Position numbers and translations under genes: made by a program. Below the pieces are notes generated by a model. It ran no database searches and was not told the origin of the DNA. It was given only the letters and a program-made list of their open reading frames with translations. Source: Oceanococcus sp964629015 (GTDB lineage: Bacteria; Pseudomonadota; Gammaproteobacteria; Nevskiales; Oceanococcaceae). Taken from it: a DNA stretch of 64,000 nt. How positions within the stretch are numbered: the stretch's first letter is position 1; each line of letters starts with the position of its first letter. Below, piece by piece: positions 27,028 to 34,785 of this stretch. The stretch spans positions 186,001 to 250,000 of the forward strand of contig CAZVMN010000004.1 in NCBI GenBank assembly GCA_964629015.1. Direction: 5' to 3'.

Positions 27028-27786
27028 ATGCTGAAAATCGAAAACCTCACTGCCAAAGTTCAGGACAAAGACATCCTCAAAGGCATCAACCTGAGTATTG
27101 GGCCGGGCGAAGTTCACGCCATCATGGGCCCGAACGGCTCGGGCAAAAGCACCCTGGCCAACATTCTGGCCGGACGCGACAGCTATGAAATCACCGGTGG
27201 ATCGGTGACCTTCGAGGGTCAGAATTTGCTCGAGATGGATCCGGAAGAGCGCGCCTGCGCCGGTATTTTCCTGGGCTTCCAGTACCCTGTCGAGATCCCC
27301 GGCGTCAGCAACATGACCATGCTCAAAGCTGCGGTGAACGCACGCCGCAAGGCTCAGGGCCAGGACGAAGCCACACCGCTGGAGTTGCTGCAAAAGGTCA
27401 AAAAAGCGGCCGAAACCATGCAGGTTGCCGACGCCATGCTGCAACGCGGCGTCAATGAAGGTTTCTCTGGCGGCGAGAAAAAGCGCAACGAAATCCTGCA
27501 GATGCTGGTGCTTGAGCCCAAGCTGGCTATCCTTGATGAGACCGACTCCGGTCTGGACATTGATGCGCTGAAAGTCGTGTCTGACGGCGTCAACGCGCTG
27601 CGCTCACCGCAGCACTCCGTGGTTCTGGTCACGCACTATCAACGTTTACTCGACCACATCAAGCCGGACTTCGTGCACGTGCTGGCGGGTGGCCGCATCG
27701 TCGAATCCGGGGGTCCCGAACTGGCCCTGACGCTGGAAGAAAAGGGCTACGCCTGGGTCACCGACAAGCAGCAGGCTCCGGCATGA
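27028..27786 (+). CDS. sufC: SUF system ATPase SufC
   Basis: ABC-type ATPase of the SufBCD complex; it drives conformational change in the scaffold and is cytosolic, not a transporter. The 252-residue protein has Walker A GPNGSGKST at 34-42, the SufC-specific signature FSGGEKKRNEI and the LDETDSGLDIDAL segment carrying the Walker B Glu. Its stop overlaps the sufD start as ATGA. Confidence 0.98.
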   Translation: MLKIENLTAKVQDKDILKGINLSIGPGEVHAIMGPNGSGKSTLANILAGRDSYEITGGSVTFEGQNLLEMDPEERACAGIFLGFQYPVEIPGVSNMTMLKAAVNARRKAQGQDEATPLELLQKVKKAAETMQVADAMLQRGVNEGFSGGEKKRNEILQMLVLEPKLAILDETDSGLDIDALKVVSDGVNALRSPQHSVVLVTHYQRLLDHIKPDFVHVLAGGRIVESGGPELALTLEEKGYAWVTDKQQAPA

Positions 27787-28922
27787 GTGGAGTGATCGCG
27801 CCCAGCGATATTCGCTGGCCCACACGCAAGCAGGAGGCCTGGAAGTACACCGATCTGGCCGCCTTCAGCAAACTCATGCCTGAGACGTTCAGTCTCGCTG
27901 AGCCCAAGGCCAAGACCGCTCCCCAAACGCTGTGGCAAGGCGAGTGCGCCCGTCGTCTGGTATGGCTGGATGGGCAATTCCAGAACGACTGGTCGCAAGG
28001 CGCCGCGCCAACGATCAATGACGAAGGCTCTGTCAGCTGCGAGGCACTCGCCGATTTGGTCACGCACAGCCGTCGCCAAGCCCAGACTCTGGTCTTGAAC
28101 GCGGATGATCAGTGCGTTCATCTGGTGTTCGCCCATGACGACACGCAGGATGCGTTATCGCATCTGGATCTCACCATTCAAATTCCAGCCCACGCCGAAA
28201 TCACCGTGATTGAGGAACATCTGGGTGGGCGCGCTGGGCTGGCCAGCACGCAGATCACGCTTGAGCTGGGCGCAAACGCCCAAGTCCACCAGGTTCGTCT
28301 ACAGCATGCGGCATCAACTCAAATGCTGATTGGCGGCCAACATGCGCACATCGCTGAGCATGCTCGCCTGCATCAAACCCATATTGAATGGGGCGGGCGA
28401 TTAAGCCGTTTGCACAGCACCCTGGCCCTGCAGGGCCAAGGCGCAGAAGTTCATTACTACGCTTTGTCCGGTCTTGGTGATCGCCAACATGTCGATCATC
28501 AGGTGGACGTCCGCCACGAAGCCGCACACGCGATCAGTCGACTCCAAGCCCGCGGCATTATTGGTGACAGTGCGCGGCAGGTGTTCAACGGCAAGATCTA
28601 TGTTGCCCGTGGTGCGCAGAAGACCGATTCCGATCAGCTGCTGCGCAACCTGTTGCTCAGCGACAAAGCCGAAGTGGACGCCAAGCCAGAGCTGGAAATC
28701 TATGCCGACGATGTGCGCTGCGCGCATGGGTCTACGGTGGGCCGCCTGGATGAAGCGGCCTTGTTCTACCTGCGCAGCCGTGGTCTGGATCGCGCCGAGG
28801 CGCGTCGTTTGCTGATGCTCAGTTTCGCCGAGCACGTGTTGCGTGAAATTCAGGATGAGAATTTGCGCCTTCAGACGCGCACTGCATTTGCCGATCACCT
28901 CAGTCTGCAGAAGTCCGCATGA
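27783..28922 (+). CDS. sufD: Fe-S cluster assembly protein SufD
   Basis: Paralogue of SufB that completes the scaffold and helps iron entry. The 379-residue protein opens with the WPTRKQEAWKYTDLAAF segment common to SufD. It then shows the beta-helix core and the C-terminal CAHGSTVGRLDEAALFYLRSRGLDRAEARRLLMLSFAEHVL block, which contains the functional His of the CxHG motif. It overlaps both sufC and sufS by four bases (ATGA junctions), giving a tightly coupled operon. Confidence 0.96.
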   Translation: MSGVIAPSDIRWPTRKQEAWKYTDLAAFSKLMPETFSLAEPKAKTAPQTLWQGECARRLVWLDGQFQNDWSQGAAPTINDEGSVSCEALADLVTHSRRQAQTLVLNADDQCVHLVFAHDDTQDALSHLDLTIQIPAHAEITVIEEHLGGRAGLASTQITLELGANAQVHQVRLQHAASTQMLIGGQHAHIAEHARLHQTHIEWGGRLSRLHSTLALQGQGAEVHYYALSGLGDRQHVDHQVDVRHEAAHAISRLQARGIIGDSARQVFNGKIYVARGAQKTDSDQLLRNLLLSDKAEVDAKPELEIYADDVRCAHGSTVGRLDEAALFYLRSRGLDRAEARRLLMLSFAEHVLREIQDENLRLQTRTAFADHLSLQKSA

Positions 28923-30145
28923 GCAACGCCGTCACGCTTCAGGATCTGCGCGCGCGTTTCCCCGCGCTGGATCAGCACGTCAACGGCCAGCCCTTGGCCT
29001 ATCTCGACAATGCAGCGACCACGCAAAAGCCGGACACGGTGATTCAGGCGCTGATTGATTACTACCGTCACGACAACGCCAACGTTCACCGTGCGGTTCA
29101 TACCCTGGCCGGGCGCGCGACGCGCGGTTACGAGGGCGCGCGAGATCGCATCGCCGAGTTCATCAATGCACCTGGCCGCGAAAATGTCATTTTTACGCGC
29201 GGCACCACCGAAGCGATCAATCTGGTCGCGTACAGCTGGGCGCGGCATAACCTGGGCGCGGGCGACGAAATTCTTATCACCGAGATGGAGCACCATTCCA
29301 ACATCGTGCCCTGGCAGCTGATCTGTGCAGAAACCGGGGCCATGCTGAAAGCGGCGCCGGTCACCGACAGCGGTGAGCTCGACATGGCCGCGTTCAAAAC
29401 CTTGCTGGGATCCCGCACCAAACTGGTGTCGGTGAGCGACGCCTCCAACGCCATCGGTACCGTGAATCCGGTCGATGAGATCGTCACGCTGGCCCATGAC
29501 GCTGGCGCGCGGGTTCTGGTCGACGCTGCGCAGGCCGTGGCGCATCACAAGCTGGACGTGCAGACATTGGACGCTGACTTTGTCGCCTTTTCCGCGCACA
29601 AAATGTTTGGCCCCACCGGTTTTGGCGTGCTCTACGGCAAAACCGAAGTGCTGGAACAAGCTCAGCCATGGCAAGGCGGTGGCGACATGATCGAAACCGT
29701 GACGCTGGAAAAAAGCACATGGAACACGCTGCCCTACCGCTTTGAGGCCGGCACACCGAACATCGCGGACACCATTGCAACCGGCGCCGCCGTGGATTTC
29801 ATGCGCGCGCTGGATTTGGATATGGTCATCGCGCATGAGCAAGCCCTGTTGGCGCAAGCAACACAAGGGCTGAGCGGCATCGACGGTCTACGCATCATTG
29901 GTACCGCTCCACACAAGGCCGCCATCGTGTCCTTTGTGATGGACACGGCGCACCCGCAAGACATCGGCACCCTGCTGGATGAAAACGGCATCGCGGTGCG
30001 TACGGGGCATCATTGCGCCATGCCACTGATGGCCCGTTTTGGGGTTCCCGGCACGGTGCGCGCGTCATTTGCTTTGTACAACACGGCCGAAGAAGTCAAT
30101 CGTTTGATCGACAGCATGCAGCGTATCGCACGCTTGTTCGCCTGA
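28919..30145 (+). CDS. sufS: Cysteine desulfurase SufS
   Basis: PLP enzyme that takes sulfur from cysteine for cluster building. The 408-residue product carries the PLP lysine K228 in FSAHKMFGPTGFG and the active-site cysteine C366 in RTGHHCAMPLM, the spacing of the group II (SufS/CsdA) type. Such enzymes need a sulfur acceptor, SufE or SufU, and neither is encoded next to it; the operon ends here, 63 bases before an unrelated signalling gene. An A-type carrier or SufT gene is also absent from the window. Confidence 0.97.
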   Translation: MSNAVTLQDLRARFPALDQHVNGQPLAYLDNAATTQKPDTVIQALIDYYRHDNANVHRAVHTLAGRATRGYEGARDRIAEFINAPGRENVIFTRGTTEAINLVAYSWARHNLGAGDEILITEMEHHSNIVPWQLICAETGAMLKAAPVTDSGELDMAAFKTLLGSRTKLVSVSDASNAIGTVNPVDEIVTLAHDAGARVLVDAAQAVAHHKLDVQTLDADFVAFSAHKMFGPTGFGVLYGKTEVLEQAQPWQGGGDMIETVTLEKSTWNTLPYRFEAGTPNIADTIATGAAVDFMRALDLDMVIAHEQALLAQATQGLSGIDGLRIIGTAPHKAAIVSFVMDTAHPQDIGTLLDENGIAVRTGHHCAMPLMARFGVPGTVRASFALYNTAEEVNRLIDSMQRIARLFA

Positions 30146-30208
30146 AAATCGGGCCAGACAAAGCCCAAACTCGTCCTTGCAAGCTGCTGAATTTGCTACG
30201 CTTGCCGC

Positions 30209-33200
30209 ATGAGTTCGGTCACTGACGTCACAACAGAATCACCGTTGCGCTGGCTGCATAGTCTGCGCTTCGCTCTGTTGTTGCTCAGTCTGCTACTCAC
30301 CCTGACCTTTGGCAGCGTCGCGGTGACCTTGAATCAGCAGGCTGTTGCCGGCCCGCTCGGAGAGGTTTCCGATGCCCGCTTTGCGCAGCAACAGCAGGCC
30401 TTGCGCGGTCATCTCGGCGACAAAACCCGTAACGCCGAACACCTTGCCCACGCGCTCAATAGACTCGCCCTTGATCTTTGGGGCCGCGAGACCGACTTGC
30501 GCCGCCTGGGCCAACAACTGCTTGAGCATCTGCCCGCCGATTCCCCAGTGATTGCAGCTGGCATCTGGCCAGAACCACGGGAGTTCCAGCGCCAGCGGAT
30601 TCGCGCCAGTTTGTATTGGACGATCGGCGCCGGTCGTGAGCGCGAAATCCGCTTTCACGACGACTACAACAACACCGCCAACATCAGCTACCACGGCGAG
30701 AGTTGGTACACCCCAGCGCGCTATCAGCGCGGTGAGGGTTGTTTTTGGACCAATCGATACGTCGACCCGTTTTTGCGCAAAGCGGTCATCACGTGCGCGA
30801 TGGCCCTGAGGCAAGCGGATCGCTTCATCGGTGTCACCACGGTGGTCCTGGACCCGTCGCGACTGGACAGCGCCATACCGCCTATGCCCCGCGCCGCGCC
30901 GTTCTACCTGCTGCTCGACCACGATCAGAAAATCCTCAATGCGGACGGCATCGCGCTTGAAGCCAGCGACACCCTGCCCGCGCTGGCCCAGCATGACAAA
31001 CGCTTCGGCTCAATTGCGGTGCAGCTGCACAACCAGACGGAGCAACGCGTCGTCCAAGCCCGAAATGGCGATCCTCAGTGGACGAACGCGGTCACCGCGT
31101 TGAGTGCGGAAAGTCGTGAATTGTCCAAGCTTCAGGCCGAACAGATTCTCGCCAGACTGAACGTTGCCGACACGCAAAATGCAGAGCAGCAGTTGCTCGT
31201 CGGGAACGGCCAGCTGACCCAGACTGCCATCAACATCAGTGCACTGGGGGGCGTGGGCGTGCTGCTAAGCGGCCAGTATCAAGCGGCACGTATAGCGGGC
31301 TGGTCATTGGATAGCTGGATCAGCGCAGCCGTGACAGCCGGTGCCATCACTTTCGCCCTGCTCCTGTCGTTTGTGCTCAACAGCGCCGTGGTCATGACTC
31401 CGCTGCAACGTCTGATTCGTCAATTGCGCCTGCCGGCCGAAGACACGCATTTGGACACCACGCCAGGCAACGAAATTGGCCTCATCGGCGAGCTGGTCAA
31501 CGCACGTCACGCGCACATTCGTCGCCTGCTCGAAGCGGCCAACCGCAAGTCACGGGTCGAAGCACGTAAAGCGAAGGCCCAAGCGCCCAAGGACAATGAC
31601 AGCGATTCCGGATGGGCGGTGATTGACGCCATGGCCGATGCGGTCGTCATGACCGATCTCAATGGCAACATCCGCTATCTCAACAATGCCGCGGAATCCC
31701 TGGCAGGGTGGAACTTGGCGCAGGCCCGGGGACTGGATTTCGATGAGGTCTTCCACATTCTGGATCACACCGGCAAGCAACGGCTCGCTCAGATCGCCTT
31801 GAAAGCCCTGCAAGCCTCAACGGCAGCAACCCATCCGGTCTCTGCCATGTTCAAAACGCGCAGTGGCCACCAACTGCCTTGCAAGCTCAGCAGCGCAGCG
31901 GTTCGCGATGCACGCGGCACAACCGCAGGCGCTGCGATCATCCTGAATGAGGCACGCAGTGGCATGAGCGGCTCAGGTCAGGTTGCCAGCGAGCTGCGCG
32001 ACAAGCTCACCGGCTTGGCCAACCGACAGGCGTTTGAAGCCGAATTGGCATCACGCTGTGAAGCCGCGCGACAAAATCCCACCAACAGCTGCGCCCTGCT
32101 CTACCTTGATGTCGATCACATGCAGGACATCAACCAAGCCTTCGGCAGTGAAGGCGGCGATGAGTTCTTACGCCAGCTTGGGCGTCTTATTCAAAGTGAT
32201 GTGGGCGAGAACAACCCGGCGTATCGACTCCACAGCGATAAATTCGGTGTCCTTCTCGACACCGCCGACCCGGCCGCTGCGCAGCTCACGGCCGAACTAC
32301 TCAGTGCGGATGTACAAAGCTGGGGATTCCAGTGGCGAGGCGAGCGACGCGACGTCAGCATCAGCGCCGGCCTGATCATGATCGACAAAGACAGCGGCCG
32401 CCCTGCCGACGTTTTGCGCCAAGCTGATGCACTCTGCCAGCAAGCGCAGAACGAGGGGCGAGGCCGCATTGTCAGCGGCCGCGCCCGAGCGGACAAAGAT
32501 GAGCTGCGTGATGACCGCAACTGGCTGATCAATATCAAGAAAGGGCTTGCTGAAGACCGCTTCCACTTGTCCACCCAACAAATCCGCTCACTCCAGCGCA
32601 GCGCCGACGACGGGCACATTTTCAGCACCTCGATGTCGCTGGAAGACGAGGAAGGGTTCTGGAACAGCGCCGACAAATTCATGCCGGTGGCTGAACGTCA
32701 CAACCTTGCCGAGCAGCTTGATCGCTGGACCATTGATCAAGTTTTCAAACACCTGATCAAAGATCCCGAGCTCACGGTCAACATCGACTTCTGCCTGATT
32801 TCACTGTCCGTGAGCAGCATGCAATCCCCGCGTTTCCTGGATTTCATGATCGAACACTTCAAGGACAGCGCTGTTTCACCGAGCAAGATCTGTCTCGATC
32901 TGAGCGAAACCAACGTCCACACTCGCCTATCCGGGGCACGCGATTTTTGCCAGACGATGCACCGTGCCGGGTGTCGACTGAGTCTGTCCGGAGTTTCCAC
33001 GCGTCCATCAAGCTACAAGCTGATTCGAGAGTTGCCAGTCCAGCTGGTGCGCTTTGATCCGGCACTGACGCAAAGCGCGGATCGCGACCCCGTGGAACGC
33101 CTCGCGACCGAATCGCTGCATCGGATTGTGCAAACGCTGGGCAAACAAAGCATGGCTGTGCAGGTGAACTCGTCAGAACTGCTCAGAGTGCTGCAAGGCA

Positions 33201-33271
33201 TCGGCATCAACTATGCCCACGGCGATGCGGTCGCCCGCTCCACCCCTATCGTGTTCCAGGCTCAGGCTTGA
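30209..33271 (+). CDS. Membrane PAS-GGDEF-EAL protein with degenerate active sites
   Basis: A 1020-residue protein with two membrane helices (about 18-40 and 368-393) that bracket a large periplasmic sensor region. A coiled linker, a PAS domain (about 468-590), a GGDEF domain (~600-745) and an EAL domain (~770-1015) follow. The diguanylate cyclase signature is HSDKF (675-679); a literal GGDEF string at 649-653 lies in the upstream helix where GxxxGDxLL normally falls and is not the active site. In the EAL part the EAL motif is replaced (FSTSMSL at 805-811) and DDFG by SGVS (927-930). It probably neither makes nor breaks cyclic di-GMP, but may bind it or act by protein contact, as in LapD-like receptors. 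Confidence 0.85.
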   Translation: MSSVTDVTTESPLRWLHSLRFALLLLSLLLTLTFGSVAVTLNQQAVAGPLGEVSDARFAQQQQALRGHLGDKTRNAEHLAHALNRLALDLWGRETDLRRLGQQLLEHLPADSPVIAAGIWPEPREFQRQRIRASLYWTIGAGREREIRFHDDYNNTANISYHGESWYTPARYQRGEGCFWTNRYVDPFLRKAVITCAMALRQADRFIGVTTVVLDPSRLDSAIPPMPRAAPFYLLLDHDQKILNADGIALEASDTLPALAQHDKRFGSIAVQLHNQTEQRVVQARNGDPQWTNAVTALSAESRELSKLQAEQILARLNVADTQNAEQQLLVGNGQLTQTAINISALGGVGVLLSGQYQAARIAGWSLDSWISAAVTAGAITFALLLSFVLNSAVVMTPLQRLIRQLRLPAEDTHLDTTPGNEIGLIGELVNARHAHIRRLLEAANRKSRVEARKAKAQAPKDNDSDSGWAVIDAMADAVVMTDLNGNIRYLNNAAESLAGWNLAQARGLDFDEVFHILDHTGKQRLAQIALKALQASTAATHPVSAMFKTRSGHQLPCKLSSAAVRDARGTTAGAAIILNEARSGMSGSGQVASELRDKLTGLANRQAFEAELASRCEAARQNPTNSCALLYLDVDHMQDINQAFGSEGGDEFLRQLGRLIQSDVGENNPAYRLHSDKFGVLLDTADPAAAQLTAELLSADVQSWGFQWRGERRDVSISAGLIMIDKDSGRPADVLRQADALCQQAQNEGRGRIVSGRARADKDELRDDRNWLINIKKGLAEDRFHLSTQQIRSLQRSADDGHIFSTSMSLEDEEGFWNSADKFMPVAERHNLAEQLDRWTIDQVFKHLIKDPELTVNIDFCLISLSVSSMQSPRFLDFMIEHFKDSAVSPSKICLDLSETNVHTRLSGARDFCQTMHRAGCRLSLSGVSTRPSSYKLIRELPVQLVRFDPALTQSADRDPVERLATESLHRIVQTLGKQSMAVQVNSSELLRVLQGIGINYAHGDAVARSTPIVFQAQA

Positions 33272-33364
33272 ACCCTGTCCGGATTGCATCCGGTTTATCG
33301 TAAAGTCTCAAATACAAAGAGATCCAAGGTCTGTCCACAGACCGAGACGACAGGGGGAAGGGTC

Positions 33365-33757
33365 ATGAGGAAATCTTTCTTGGCGCTGCTGGCGTCAATC
33401 AGCCTGATTGGCTGTAGCACCATGCATACCGTAGAGCAGGTGGAATCCGCCAGCGCATCGTCGATCCAGGCTGGCGACCACATCATCGTCACAATGATTC
33501 AGGGCGACACCGTGGCCATGACCGTGCGCAGCGCGGGCAACGATACCTTGCGAGGCATCGATGACAGCGGCCGATTGTGGGAGATTCCCATGCGCGCCAT
33601 CGAATCTGTTCAACTCAAGCAGATCGAACAGGAGAAACGCTTTTCCGCAGGAAAAACACTCGGACTCAGCTTGATTGGCGTCGTCGCGCTGCTCGTTATC
33701 AGCGCGATCGCTTTAGCCAACGCCCTTGAGGATGAGCTCGACGATTTCGGAGACTGA
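33365..33757 (+). CDS. Small lipoprotein with C-terminal membrane helix
   Basis: A 130-residue product of unknown role. The first 16 residues are a lipoprotein signal ending in the lipobox LIGC, with acylated C17. A ~70-residue domain (35-90, IQAGDHIIVTMIQGDTVAMTVRS) resembles the small beta domains of SH3- or Sm-like type, but no family was recognised. A second hydrophobic helix at 99-120 precedes a very acidic tail (EDELDDFGD). The ATG at 33365 follows a GGGGGAAGGG ribosome site, so the longer frame upstream is rejected. A lipid anchor and a C-terminal helix in one small protein is unusual. Confidence 0.75.
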   Translation: MRKSFLALLASISLIGCSTMHTVEQVESASASSIQAGDHIIVTMIQGDTVAMTVRSAGNDTLRGIDDSGRLWEIPMRAIESVQLKQIEQEKRFSAGKTLGLSLIGVVALLVISAIALANALEDELDDFGD

Positions 33758-33763
33758 ACCACG

Positions 33764-33788
33764 CAGCCACACCATCACGCTGTGGCTG
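33764..33788. terminator. Hairpin between convergent genes
   Basis: A perfect eight-pair inverted repeat (CAGCCACA / TGTGGCTG) with a nine-base loop lies between the convergent lipoprotein and htpX genes. There is no clear T run on either strand, so it is only a plausible bidirectional terminator. Confidence 0.45.
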
Positions 33789-33806
33789 CCCATGATCGAT
33801 CCACCG

Positions 33807-34703
33807 TTATCGGACGATCTGATCCGCTTCCTGCAAGGCTTTGATCCGCTCTTCCAGCGGCGGATGTGTCATGAACAGGCGCTTCAATCCGCTGCCGAAA
33901 TTGGGTGCGATACCGAACGCGCTGAGCTGTTCAGGGAGCGCGCCGCGTGTCACCGGCTCACGGCTTTTCAGGCGTTCCAGCGCCGCAATCATTTTGCGCT
34001 TTCCGGCCAAATTGGCCCCGCCCGCATCGGCGTGGAACTCACGCCAGCGTGAAAACCAGGCCACAATCGAACTGGCCAGAATCCCGAAAACGATCTGCAG
34101 CACCATGACTGTGGCGAAGTAACCCAAGCCCGCGCCGCGGTCATTCTTGAACACCGCACGATCAATGACGTAACCGATCACCCTGGCCAGGAACATCACA
34201 AAGGTATTCACAACACCCTGGATCAAAGTCAACGTGACCATGTCGCCATTGGCCACATGACTGACTTCGTGGCCCAAAACCGCCTCGATCTCATCCTGGG
34301 TCATCCCTCGCAACAAACCGGTACTGACCGCAACCAACGCGTTGTTCTTGTTCATGCCGGTCGCAAAAGCGTTGACATCGGGCGAATCGTAAACCGCGAC
34401 CTCCGGCATACCGATACCCGCCTGACGCGCCTGACGTTGCACCGTCGAGAGCAACCAAGCTTCCGCTGAGTTGCTCGGTTTTTCGATGATTTTGGCCCCA
34501 GTACTCATCTTGGCCATGGTTTTGGACAGAGCCAGGGAGATAAACGAGCCACCCATGCCGAATATCGCGCAGAAGATCAGCAGCGCGCGCATATCCAGGC
34601 CATTCTGGGTCATGTAGCGATCCACCCCCAGCAGATACGCCACAATACTCAGCACCACCAACACGGCGATGTTGGTCACCAAAAACAAAAGAATTCTTTT
34701 CAT
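33807..34703 (-). CDS. htpX: Membrane zinc metalloprotease HtpX
   Basis: Heat-shock-linked inner-membrane M48 protease that helps degrade misfolded membrane proteins alongside FtsH. The 298-residue protein has two N-terminal helices, the zinc motif HEVSH (H145, E146, H149) and two further helices after it. The third ligand lies in the EFHADAGGANLAGK segment. The ATG at 34703 gives the family MKRILLFLVTNIAV start; the nine-codon extension upstream is not supported. Confidence 0.97.
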   Translation of the reverse strand: MKRILLFLVTNIAVLVVLSIVAYLLGVDRYMTQNGLDMRALLIFCAIFGMGGSFISLALSKTMAKMSTGAKIIEKPSNSAEAWLLSTVQRQARQAGIGMPEVAVYDSPDVNAFATGMNKNNALVAVSTGLLRGMTQDEIEAVLGHEVSHVANGDMVTLTLIQGVVNTFVMFLARVIGYVIDRAVFKNDRGAGLGYFATVMVLQIVFGILASSIVAWFSRWREFHADAGGANLAGKRKMIAALERLKSREPVTRGALPEQLSAFGIAPNFGSGLKRLFMTHPPLEERIKALQEADQIVR

Positions 34704-34732
34704 ACGGATTTCATCGTTTGAACACGACAACG

Positions 34733-34757
34733 GGGTGCGACCACCCTGGTCGCACCC
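34733..34757 (-). terminator. Strong hairpin after parC
   Basis: GGGTGCGACCA and TGGTCGCACCC form a perfect eleven-pair stem with a CCC loop, about 30 bases past the parC stop and just upstream of htpX on the same strand. It likely ends parE-parC transcription. The T tract is weak, so this may work as a processing or barrier hairpin. Confidence 0.6.
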
Positions 34758-34785
34758 GCTTTAGATTGGGTTAAATCGGCGCGGT

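Noticed and set aside
32153..32167. Literal GGDEF motif as evidence of an active diguanylate cyclase
   Set aside because: It lies in the helix before the A-site hairpin; the aligned signature is HSDKF about 26 residues later.
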